From contig NC_060235.2 of NCBI RefSeq assembly GCF_021155775.2, positions 34,636,607-34,700,606 on the forward strand: a DNA stretch of 64,000 bases, written 5' to 3'. Positions within the stretch are counted from its first letter, which is position 1; the number at the start of each line of letters is the position of its first letter. Source of the DNA: Neodiprion pinetum. Its lineage: Eukaryota > Arthropoda > Insecta > Hymenoptera > Diprionidae. The notes below the pieces were generated by a model. That model had not been told where the DNA came from, ran no database searches, and worked only from the letters and a program-made list of their open reading frames with translations. Of the stretch, positions 37,650 through 49,424 are shown piece after piece. The translations under genes were made by a program, and so were the position numbers.

Positions 37650-38326
37650 CGGATTTCGAGTACCCGGTTCTCTACCTCCTGGATCCTGCGCTCCGGATCC
37701 GTTTTCTGGTGCAACTCGAGTTCCAGGACAAGCGCTCCGTAGTTTCTGTGCTCCAGGTCCGCTACCTGGTGACACTCGACTTGCAGGACAAGCGCTCCGT
37801 AGTTTCTGTGCTCCAGGTCCGCTACCTGGTGAAACTCGACTTCCAGGACAAGCGCTCCGTAGTTTCTGCGCTCAAGGTCCATTACCTGCAGGAACTCGAG
37901 TTCCAGGACAAGCGCTCGTAGTTTCTGTGCTCCAGGTCCGCTACCTGGTGAAACTCGACTTCCAGGACAAGCGCTCCGTAGTTTCTGCGCTCAAGGTCCA
38001 TTATCTGCAGGAACTCGACTTCCAAGACAAGCGCTCCGTGGTTCCTGCGCTCCAGGTCCGCTACCTGGTGAAAATCGACTTCCAGAACAAACGCTTCATA
38101 GTTCTGGCCGTTCAGGTCCTTGACCTGGTGACTTTTGATCTTCAGGACTAATTTTCCGTAGTTCTGGCTGTCCAGGTCCTTAACCTGGCGACTTTTGACT
38201 AAGGGCTGCGTACTTTCTGCGCTCCAGGTCCGCTTCCTGGCACAAATCGACTTCTAAGACAAGCGCTCCGTGGTTCTTGCGCTCCAGGTCCGCTACCTGG
38301 TGAAACTCGACTTCCAGAACAAACGC
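37650..38326. repeat. About 11-unit, 60-bp minisatellite
   Basis: Tandem units of 60 bp (one of 59, and one shorter near 38160-38215), degenerate at both ends. A typical unit contains GCTCCAGGTCCGCTACCTGG, in which CCAGGT and ACCTGG form a 6-bp stem. Two subtypes occur, one with CCAGGTCCGCTACCTGG and one with CAAGGTCCATTACCTGC; they alternate between about 37861 and 38100. Since 60 is divisible by three, several frames on both strands stay open, reading as 20-residue repeats (RSVVSVLQVRYLVKLDFQDK in one plus frame). The 59-bp unit at about 37918 shifts the frame, and no single frame is favoured, so I regard it as non-coding. Confidence 0.9.
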
Positions 38327-41300
38327 CGTCATGTTTTGTACTATCAAACCAATGTGCATGTTTCAGATAACATTTTGAATCGGAAAAAAAAACGAACGAC
38401 CCGAAATTTATTGTCATAAAATCAGAATACGTTATACTTACATGCATGTGTAAACGTGATTTGTAGCATTATATAGAAAAAATCTTACGGACAGATTCGG
38501 TTTGTGTCGCACACATAAAGACAGTGTTCATTCTGTATACTGTGAAGCAAATACCAGAATTTTTTGGGGAGTCATCGTGCCCCAGTCTCCCCTACAACTA
38601 TGTCATCTGGTAAAACACTGACAACGAGTAAGCGAGCGCACGAGCACAAAAACCAGTTATATTAGGCATCCGACCCCGAGCAAGCTTTAGCGAGCGAGTG
38701 TTTTAAAACTAGTAGTACTTTATAGTTATAAGGTACGGAGAGTCTTGTCCCACAAGAATGATCCAGGTGGCAAAATGTTTTCATATTTTCGGTGTCCACG
38801 GCTAAGTTATATTGCAGCGTCGTTTTAGCTGTTCTGTATTCTATTTTACGGATTATTCTATGCATGGGAAAGTATTTAACAACCGTCGGTAGAAATAACA
38901 ATAGCCAGAATTCAAAGTTAATGTTCGGTAGGCGATGGCGAAGATTTGAAACCCACCAGCCACTCGTGAATTTCTAAACTTGGCACTCGTATGGACTCAC
39001 AAAAGGGTCAGCATTGAGAGAAGAGCGTAAATTCCTGCCCTCACACATTCACCCCGTGATCTTCGTCAGTCTTGATTCCCGATTCGTCCGCCCTCGTGAC
39101 AGGTCGCATCCGTTTTCCGTTCACAATTAGTACCAATTATCAAAACGGCCCCAGCTCAGCTCTATAATTACGAATAATTGGACAGGAAAAATGCTGACTG
39201 GACGCCGCGCCGACGAGGCATGCAACAGGCAAAACGCTGAGGAAGCGTACCTACTTTTATAATAGGTACGAGCACCGGTTCGCTAGCCATGGGTATTTGT
39301 TGTTTTTCGGGAGTCGTGCAGAGGCCGGAATCCCCGGGTTCAAAGGGTGCGTTCCGTCATGTTTTTCACATATTTTTTGACGTTTCGGAGAATGAAATGC
39401 GCGTGAACTGAATGAATAAAGAAATACTTCCGTTCAAGAAGCAGGGACAATTAGTAAATGAAATAATTTCGTAATGCCGAAGAAAAAGAGAAAGAGAGAC
39501 AGAGAGAGGAATCGCCAGAGGTCGGGTGGTAATGTTCAGTGAAGCTGCGCGAGGGTGAGAAGATATTAGGAAATTCATATCGATGAAATTTCATCTATGT
39601 ATATAAAAATATTATACCTCGCATTTCGAATTTATCCTGCAATGAACCGATGCGAAAATCGTCTGCCTCCCGAGAGAAGTTCCTGTATACATGTGCACAT
39701 ATGTACAGGAAATACCTATACCTGTCGCACTTTAGCAGAAGCGACAAGCCCGCTGGTCCGAAGATTTCGTTATCGATTCATGTTCAGAATTGTTTTCAAT
39801 CAACGATTTTTTTCCACACCGTATTTCGCAGAATTAGGAATTAAAATCGTTGGCTACGGTGAGCGAGTTATTTCCAGCGAGATGTATGTCTCGAGTGGTT
39901 GCGGGAACGTGGCAATTAAATACAACAAGCAGGGATATAACTAGTAACAATTAAAATAATACCAGAGTTGCACCCCGGTAACCTATAACTAGAAATTGCG
40001 CTCGGTCGGCTCAAGGTTTGATGCTTCTAATGTTTGACCACTAATTGCCCGTTACTTTGGGTGACTAATTGTTATTGATTGCCGTGGATGAATGCGCTCA
40101 TCATGGCGCCCATACCCATCGGAATTCGTCAGATCGTAATCAGAGCGGATTACACACAGCATAGCGATACATCGACAGTCCTTAGCTATTATTGTCGAGA
40201 CAAACGATTATCCTTATCAATTCGTAATTATTGACGGCCGGTAACTTTATTTAAAAATACTTGAAACGGACTTGTTTCCCTCGAACGAGAGCCCCGTGTC
40301 GCATCGGGACGACGTGACTCGGGAGCTAGGCGTCGTTTGGGCTGTAAGAACCAAAAAAAGAACCTTGTCAAGCCTTAAAGTTCTGAGGAATACAAATGAG
40401 ACGCGATTAGACTGGGTAAAAAATACGAAATACCGAGAGTTTGGTCTGGGAAAAATTCGTGTGGTCGAAGATCTTGTCTGATCACGGCGGGAGGAAAATA
40501 TATCTTTCAATTCCTGACGCCCGGTAGTTCAAAGCACCTGGAATATGAGTTTCAGAATTCATACGAACGTCAGTAGAGTCATTTCGGCTGTCAACTTCAT
40601 ATTTTACTTACTAGCTGGAGCCATATCTCTTCGGATCAGTAACTACGATAAAAAGTCAGGCCAGCCCGGTCCGAGGATCCGTGTATTTTGAATAATAGCT
40701 TGCCGCCAGCCAGGCTGTGAGTACAGCAATCAATATAGGCGTTCATGTACCGGCGCACAATGTTACTTTAAGTTACTGTACCTAATAGCCAGCAGCGTCT
40801 ATCGTTCACATGCTCCCAATTACGACCTGGCAAAGTCCAGAGCAAAGCAGATAGAGCAAACAAACGTCTAAACTTCAACCGCGAGAGCCAAGGCCCGAAG
40901 GAATCGGCTGACAAGTCCTCTATACGAATAGGTATATTCTGTCGCGAAAACATACGGAGCTTGCAGCTGAAGCTGTTTGGCTAATATTGTTGTTACTTGA
41001 ACAAATTGTCAAAATTCACGATGTTGATATAAAAAAGCGCTAATTGTGTTTACACGCGCGCGAGCACGCAGGCACAACTGTATCCAGCTGCCGTCGTAGG
41101 TACGTAACCATGTACCATCGTTAAAGCTGCTATATCGATTTCGTTGGGCTTTACTCAACCAAGCCAACACGCGCACGGTGGAGTTTTATGAGTTTAGGCG
41201 AGGGCAGGACTCGCCCGTTTTGCTTTATTTATTCATTCGTCTATTTATTTACTTCCTTCTCTTTCGTTTTCGTTATTGTTGCTTATAAAACGTGCCATCA

Positions 41301-43404
41301 ATCGTATCCAACGATAAAATGTTATACAAAATGGGCAGGCCGAACGACGTCGGGAGGATTCAAAGGGCTTTGTTCGCGTTGAAGGAGCGACAAATGGCAC
41401 AAGTCATTCTTTTAAATTTGATTCCCTTGTCCGGGGGCTTTGCTGGCGGCCATCTTACGTCAATTTAAAAATACCGATTTTCTTTTCATCCCTCCTGCGA
41501 ATATCGGCCGCTTCTTTCCTCGAGCCGAGCCGAAGTTACCTGGTGTACAGCCGAACCTCTACGGAGAAAACAGCGACGCTGCAGTTTGGACATATAACAT
41601 TAATAGTCCGTGTAGCCCGAATGGCGTGAAGTCAGTGAAAGACACCCCGCGACGACGGGAGCCTTGAGATGTGATCGAAAAAATACTGCTTCGGTAAAAT
41701 CCTCTCCGGCACCTAAAGCCGCGTAGGGCTCTCAACACGCATTGCCCTCTCGTATCTCATTTGTGACGCTCATTATCCAGCTAGGTATAATAAATGGATT
41801 GGGCGCGAGGAGGACCGCGGCCGAGCCTCTATAAACGTGTCCCTCGCCGGGCGGTCCAGAAGACAAGTACCTGCGGAGCTTTTAATTGACCGCAAGGAGG
41901 ATAAAGTACCCTCGGAGCTTTATTATTATGCGCCGCTGCGCCGATCATACGGAGGGTGTATCCTCGCGAGCCCGACGTCACGAGCCCCGATATACGGCAT
42001 GTGCACCATCCCTACTAATTAAGTTGCCTCCTGTGTCGTGACTTGGACTCGTCACGATGCAACTGTAACCCCAAGCCTGGTCAACGCCGTTTCGTTGCAC
42101 CGCAACACCGACATCCCACAGGCGCCGCGCTGAGGAAGAGGGTTACATTCACCACGTGCACGTCACGCATACCATACCGATGACAAACGCCTAGGTGTGC
42201 AGTGAATGATCCTTGCTTTCTATGGGTGAAACGATTTCCTCGGCTAGACCTCTAATTACTTCACTTTTTGTTCATGGTTTTCATCTTTGGAATGCCAGCA
42301 GGTGACCTGCACAGTGTGCCTGAGCATCCACTGGAGGATGATACGAAAGAAGGAGTGCAACTTTAGTGTTCTAAGCTGTAAAACCGATTTTACAACGCCT
42401 TATCTACGGCATGAAAACATAAAGAAATCTACTTTTCTACATATTAGACATTGAATTTGGAGTGGCGCTTATGACAGGACGGAAAAAGTTTCACAACTTA
42501 CAATTCCGGAATGATGTAAAATGTGAAACGAAGAATACAAACAGCGAAGACAGAATTTGATTCAATAAGAATCATGTGTGTTACTATTAACGCAAAACAT
42601 AATCAAGAATACGAACTATGTTAGAATATGGATCTAGTTTCTAGGATATATCTTAGTTACGTCCCTCCGAATCTCGGCTGATTCTCGTTCATCCGCATGC
42701 TCACAACAATCGATACAAAGCAATCTGCTACGGCATGGCATATGAATGGCTGGTATTTGTTCTTGCTGTCGAAGTTTCATTGTGCATATCATATTTATTT
42801 TTGTTTGAGAAGTATACCTAGAAAGACAAATATACATGATGCAGGATTCGGCCGGCTTATCTCTCGCAATGATACATCGGCGAAGCTCGACTGCATATGT
42901 GCGGAACAGAGAGACAGCAGTGTGAGCAGACAATGGAAAAAATAGCAATAGCCGGGTATAAGTACTCCAGATAAATTAATTGTACGGCTGCAGGGTGCGC
43001 GGATAAATCTCAAGTGGGCAGGCCAGATTAGAGGGTTGGTTTTTGTTAGATTTGCACAACAATGGGTGGATCAGGGTGGCATGTGTGAACCGGCCGTTCG
43101 GCGAACCACCGTTCGTCAAGGGGAAAAGGAGGACTCTATCCGCGTAGTTCCAGGTCCGCGCTAATCCCAGCACTCGCCAATTTGAAACATTTCTATCCTC
43201 TCTTTTTTATCGGATCAGGGCCGAGGCTGGTCTTCCACAACTTTCAATGAACCGATCAATTTGCGAGGAAACCTCCTACGGTTCGTTACGTCATGGCGTT
43301 ATGCGAAAAAAGAAAGCACAACTTGAAGTACGATAGTAATTAAGATAATCGCAATCATCATCCCTGTCATGACGGGCACAAGGCAGGCATGTAAGGGACA
43401 GTTG

Positions 43405-43418
43405 TTTTTTTTTTTTTT
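43405..43418. repeat. Thymine run
   Basis: A homopolymer of about 14 T, next to a GC-balanced sequence; no element boundary could be defined. Confidence 0.6.
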
Positions 43419-46400
43419 GCTGTAATTAGGTGCTTTACAATTGCGGTAGTTGCAATCTGACCGTGTTACTTCAGTGTTTATTGTTAGCGAAACAAATGTA
43501 CACAACGACAACGTTATTCTGTTAATTATACAATTTTCTGCGGTTATTACTACGAATGAAGTTGTTAATTTGACGACCAATGTGAGGTTACTCGTATTTT
43601 ATAATAAAACTCGAGACTGCCACGAGTTAAATTTGCGACAAATTGAATTGAATATGTGGCCTTTGTCACGGACGATGAAATTTTCGAATTCCAGCTAAAT
43701 TTGGTATTAGTTATAAGTCATATCTGCGATAAAACATAGTGTATTCCAAAGAGTTACAGCAGTTATTCTGGCTTTTATATTACTTTTACAAATAATTTAC
43801 CTTTGATAAATAGCTGTTCATCTTGTAGTTGGCAAAATCAGAATTATATATGCTGAGATTTGGCTACCAAAAATAACGCCGAAGGGTGCTCGAATCGATT
43901 TATCACTTTCTTATTCCAGTGAAGCAAAACAGTGACTGGCCTTTTTCCATTTTTCATAATTTCGTGGGAATAAAAATCACGAAGCCATTCGGAAGAAAGG
44001 GTCTCATAATTCCTTGTCGCGATTTAGATAACCGGCTCATGACTTATTCTTTCATGAAGCTTACCAGAATGGTGAGAAAAAAATCTATTTCAAATGGAAA
44101 TTCTTGCCCACTGATACATCTTGATAATATTGTATGTACTTGAAAAAAATCGCCGAAAGAATAATATAAGGAAGAAGGTACCCCTGATAAATTCTTATTA
44201 TAAATCCAAGATTCTTAAAAATTCAATTTCCGATCGAACGCAAGATACATATCGACCGTGAAAGGTAATAAAAAATAATGCAATTAATTTAGTTGATTGT
44301 CTCATTTCAATCCCAAGTAACAATATGTTTTCTCGTGAACTGCGCATCTCGCGAACTCGTTATAAATGTAATAAATGTGATCAGCTCCATACAGAAAATA
44401 TGAACTTTTCTACGAGCGTTTTCTTTCTGCCACCCTCGAGGATCGTATTATCGCGTGAGAATAAAATATAATAACAACACTCTCCTTGTTATGAACCGAG
44501 ACGGGTCTCGATTGTCGGTTATAAGAATCCGCTGAAATGTATGCAGAGAGCATGGAACAATGTAGACAGTCTCCGACAGTATTCGTTTATTCTCCAGCCA
44601 ATACCAGTTGAAAGATCTAATCTACAATCACGCATATAGAAATTTGCGTGTTCATTTCACTTTGTTTACCAGAAGTAACTGAGAAATGTTTCTCTGCATT
44701 AAGGGAGTTCCAACCATACGAGTATTAACATTCAGTTTTCGATAAAATTTGGCAATTGAATGGATTTGTGTAATCCAATCACCAAATAAAAATTTTGTAT
44801 CGATTCACGGGATTGTTTATGAGATATAAACAAATATGTCTTTGCCCATTTTACACCTATTCTTATTGAGGAATGGACGAGAATTGAAGTTATCAATTAA
44901 ATTTGTAACGAAGTGACAATGAAATTTCGTTGAAATTTTCTCTGGCAGTAGAAGCAAGTCTAATAATAATTGATAAAGATTTTTCAGAATTATTCACCAT
45001 TTCCATGATATTGTAAAAAATTATCTAAACAAATTTATACACGCCTGACGTTGTATCCAGCTGCGCAGGCCATAACACGTTGCGACGTGGCAACGGCGCA
45101 TCACATGCGTAGAACATGAAATTGCTGTATTAGAGTTACTTTTCGGTTTTAAATAAAAAAAATGGATTTTATGCCTGACAGCTTTTGGAAGAATATAGAG
45201 TGAATATAAAAAGCTTTCACAATAACATGAAGCGACGTTGCCAAACTGTGAAAAACCTAATACGTTAGTCAGACAAGCAACGTAACCGAATTTCTGACTA
45301 GCTGCGTAGTTAAAACTTCGTCAAGCGTAACGAAAATACATTTAAAAAAATGTTAGAAACAAGCAATCGTCAGCTCAGTTTGCCCCGTGATATTGACCAA
45401 TCATAGTTTCTCTGGACATCGGAATCCTGCAGCCGGCAGTGTTTATCGTTTGTATCGACCTACGCTAGGACAAAGTGGAATCCTGGCTATGTCATCATTG
45501 CGAGGCGCGATCTACACCATTGTCCTGCAAATGAGAGGAGCCGAACAAGAGAGCGAGAGACGGTGCGGGGAGAGAGGAGAGGGAGAATAGTCCAGTCTGT
45601 CCAAAGGGATTAGAATTAACGTGTCACTGCCCACTGACCGGCGGTAACAATCGCTGTCGCAAATACACCGTGAACCAAAATAGATTCAGGAAAATTTGAT
45701 GGATTATCGTTGGGGACACAAGAGGGAAAATAGAACCACATTCGACGAGATCAGAACCAAACGATAGATTAATTTGCCCGGCGAATAAGTTGACAACCTA
45801 CACGAAACTCGCGGTGGATTGTTTTGGGTCTGACAGGCGCGACTACTCTAGGAAAGCTTTAATCCCTTGGCAAATTGCAGACCCGTATTTCCCGAACGAC
45901 AAACCTATATACGTCAGCATCTGGGATAACACTTAATATCGAGTTATTGTTGAAATTGCTCGGACGTGTTTCAGGGTGACTTTCGCGACGACGTAAGAGG
46001 AAATCGCCGGGTTATTATGGCAGGGGTCCGATTTGGCGACATGTCGTGTATAATTTATTCGCGTATATCCGCCTGCACGCGAACGCCATCGTTAAGGTCA
46101 GGAAAAAACGAAGCCTGGTCGAGAGACCGTTCTGTTACCATCGCAAACAACTTCTGCTACCGATGTCTCTTTCGCAGTCAGTGTATGTATTATAGACGAC
46201 ATGAAGATATGTGGTACGATAAAGCTGCAGGTACATTATTGTACCCACGTGTGCGATGTGCGGAACTCGTGCACCGCAGTTTATATTAACTGCGTCAAAT
46301 ACGGCCCGATCGTTTGTCAAAGGGATAATAGAAACGTTACTTTCGTGCCATATGTCGCACTGTTCTTCCCCGCTACGTACAATAAACGCAAGTTCGTTTA

Positions 46401-47921
46401 ATGGGTGGTGGCGTCGCACGCAGGCCGCAGCATGGCCTGTCAGTACGGCGACAAATAGCCAGGATAATGGTTTGCGGAATAAACTTTGTTCCTGTACTCC
46501 GCCAATAGTACGGTTCTACCATTGGAGGGGTGAGCCCTAAATTTTGCGGCCGTTGGTCCTTACTGCACATCGGGATCCGCACCCGTAAACTGACCGTTGG
46601 TTGTTACAGTTTTTAAAAACTCTCACAACTGCTGAAATTCCAAACGGATTCGATAACCCCTTTGCTCCGATAAAAACCGTAACAATATTGACCAACGACA
46701 CCTGGGCAAAACGTGATTCTAACTACTTTATCGTTCAATCAAATCGAGCACTCATTTATGTCAGAAAATATTCTGATCTATTTAGTAGAGAATCGTACAC
46801 GGGGGTGAGAAAAGGGTTTCGCATTCGTTTATCCTGCACCTTTCTAACCCCCGTTTAATCGCGACTCTAGAAGTTGGGCCTTTGACTTTCTGGAGTTTGG
46901 GTAACTCTAATCTGCATTGGGGAGATTTTCGTATTATTCGAGTTTAAATTGTATGGATTAGCGAAACTTTGATTTCTAAGTTCCAAGGGTACGGCGAGTA
47001 CCTAAGAGTGGTTTACAGAAGTCCATTTCACAGAAGTCCGAGTCAAGATGAACGTAAGAGTCGCGTTGAGTGAATAACACGCAGATCTCTGATCTCTGAT
47101 GCTTCGGTCACAAATAATTTCAAGTTTTCTTCCGTGAATACTGATATTGAATTTTTAAATATACTTGTCGTGACTTTTATTCATTGCTGTCTGACATGTA
47201 ATGCTTTTGAAATCACTCCGGGCTGTTTAGAACACCCAGGTGGTCGACAAAGTTCAAATAACCTCAATTCGATATCAATTGTAAGTTGCATTAACGAAAA
47301 TACATTCCCGATTTGCCGATGCATTAAAAAAAAGGATGTAGAAAAACATCTTGCAATCGTTGTTCAAAAATTCTATTTCAAAATACCGAAATTTCTTTGA
47401 ATGTATAATCGTGCAAGGTCACATCGATTTCCTGACTTGTTTGAGCTTCGTTGGAACTGATGTGAAATCTACCCACACGCATGCCTGCACTTGATGGAAA
47501 ATACACGATTACTTTGTTCTTGGATTTGCCACCGGGAGAAAAATAACATGCTGAGCAGTATCGGATCGAGACGGAAAAGGCTGTGAAAGAAAAAAGAAAA
47601 TTGGGGAGCAAAGCCCATTTCGATGTCCCTGGTGAGCGGGTGGGTTGCCAATCCTATTTGAGATTAGGCGAAGGCGTCAATTGCGTTACCTGGGGGTTTG
47701 TGGGGATCAAAGGCAGATTCCCCGTTTGTGATGCATACGGGCGTAATTGATACCTCCGACGGTGGGGAGACAGAAGAGGCGGGGGTCGGGGTGGGTTCCA
47801 AGTCGCATAGTCAATTAGCATAACCTCGTTGTGGCCGGGGCCAGTTCTCGGCCACGTCGATTCCGTTTTCCGAATACACCGGGGATATCAATTTGATTCC
47901 GAGAGACAGAAGATCCCCGAA

Positions 47922-47937
47922 GAACGAACGAACGAAC
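47922..47937. repeat. (GAAC)n microsatellite
   Basis: About four GAAC tetranucleotides in tandem. Confidence 0.7.
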
Positions 47938-49424
47938 CAATGCCGCCCTCTTTATTCCCGTCGAGTTATTGGATTACAATCAACGTGTATTACGGAGTGG
48001 TAGAATGAGGTATACTCGAGTGGGTATATCCCACCAAACTGAGAAAAAAATAGGGAATTCAGGCTCGATAGAATACGTGTGGCTAACAAGCGAGTATAAA
48101 TTCAGACACACGCACAAATATATTATGGATTCAGGTGAGTAAGGTACTCCATAACTTGTTTGAGTTCCGAATTAGACATCTCGACCGCTCTTATGTTTTA
48201 TCGTGTGAGCCATGAGGTTGATTCAATTTCAGGGAATACATTTATCAGTTACAGTTACAGACAATGCCGATTCGAGTATCGCTTCCAACTCTTGGTACTG
48301 TATAGCTTTATGACTGGATTTTCGGCGCTCGACTGTTAAGTTCGTTCAGTAATCTGCAGTCAGTCCGATAAAAAGGAGCACTTAATTATTTGAACGCGGG
48401 GGCTTCCGCGAGCTCGAGAGTATCCCTGCTGGCATTTGGAGACCACTTGAAAAAATCTAAATCTAAAACACGCCGCATCTGGTAGGCGTGACGCCGTGGA
48501 CCGCTTGACGGGATCGTTAGTGACGAAACATTGAGCAGAATCTCGTGCTCAGATAAAACCGCAGACTTATTTTCTAGTCTAGGCGTGACGCCTGTAAGGA
48601 AAAAAAATCGGTCCAATTGAAAAGTAAGTAGACTATGAGAAAAAGAAGACGGTATAATCCTCGTGATGCCACCAGATGGGTGAGATTATGTACTACATAG
48701 CTCCCGTGACGCGATAGGTGAAATCATTTTACCATCGGAAAAGAAACGTTCTTTTAATGGAAAATCAATGACATGTTCGTGTTACACCATTCGAATCACA
48801 TTCATTGTGAATGGCTTTTCACCGATGGCGAGCTTCGCGAATAATATTGTTGTAATATTTTCGCCCTAGACACCCATAATCATGATATAGTCAAGATAAT
48901 CCGGTACGTAATATTTAGAAGATAAGCAAACGATGCTACTATCTTTTCAGTCGCTGTAAACAAGGTCGATCCCGAAATACTCGACGCCATACTTCAGGTA
49001 TCCGTGAAGCACTGACCGCAGTCTCAAGTTCAACTGACGCATGATGGAAGAAAAGCGCTCTCGAGATACGCTTGGCATCGTTTATCACAAGGTAATGCCA
49101 TGTAATGGCATTTTTAACCTATGCAGACAACAAATACTCCAATTGGAGTCGCTTGAAATATGGCTAATTTTAAAAGTAACACAGTCGAAAAGAATAATCG
49201 AAACTGTGCGTGCAGAAGGTCAAGGCGAGACATCGAAGTGCGTGAAGATTCGACGACATCCAGACGTGAGATGACATCAGCCGCTGTCTCTCACGTAGTT
49301 GATAAGCACGAGCCAATATTACCGGCATCGATCACTGCCCGATCTAGAGATACACAAGTAGTTATCTTGCATAAGGAAGACCGCAATCGTCGTCAACGAT
49401 AGTCGACAGTACGCCGTAGGCAAC

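Larger units (their letters stand above)
38327..49424. other. Long stretch without supported genes
   Basis: About 11 kb with no recognisable exon. The part from about 43,700 to 45,360 is visibly more AT-rich than its surroundings. Landmarks are a T-run at 43405-43418 and a (GAAC)n repeat at 47922-47937. The frame at 47134-47400 looks like a secreted Cys-containing peptide but has no ATG. The last few hundred bases are the presumptive promoter of the Ig-domain gene; no TATA box is evident there. Confidence 0.5.

Noticed and set aside
37650..38326. CRISPR-like array
   Set aside because: Units are contiguous 60-bp tandem copies without unique spacers, and the context is a eukaryotic genome.
42302..42454. 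Possible exon after an acceptor-like CAGCAG, with several cysteines
   Set aside because: Only about 50 codons, no partner exon, and no clear domain; likely chance.
47134..47400. Short secreted Cys-containing peptide gene
   Set aside because: The frame opens with GTG and has no ATG upstream in frame; although a donor-like GTAAGT occurs inside, no matching exon was found.
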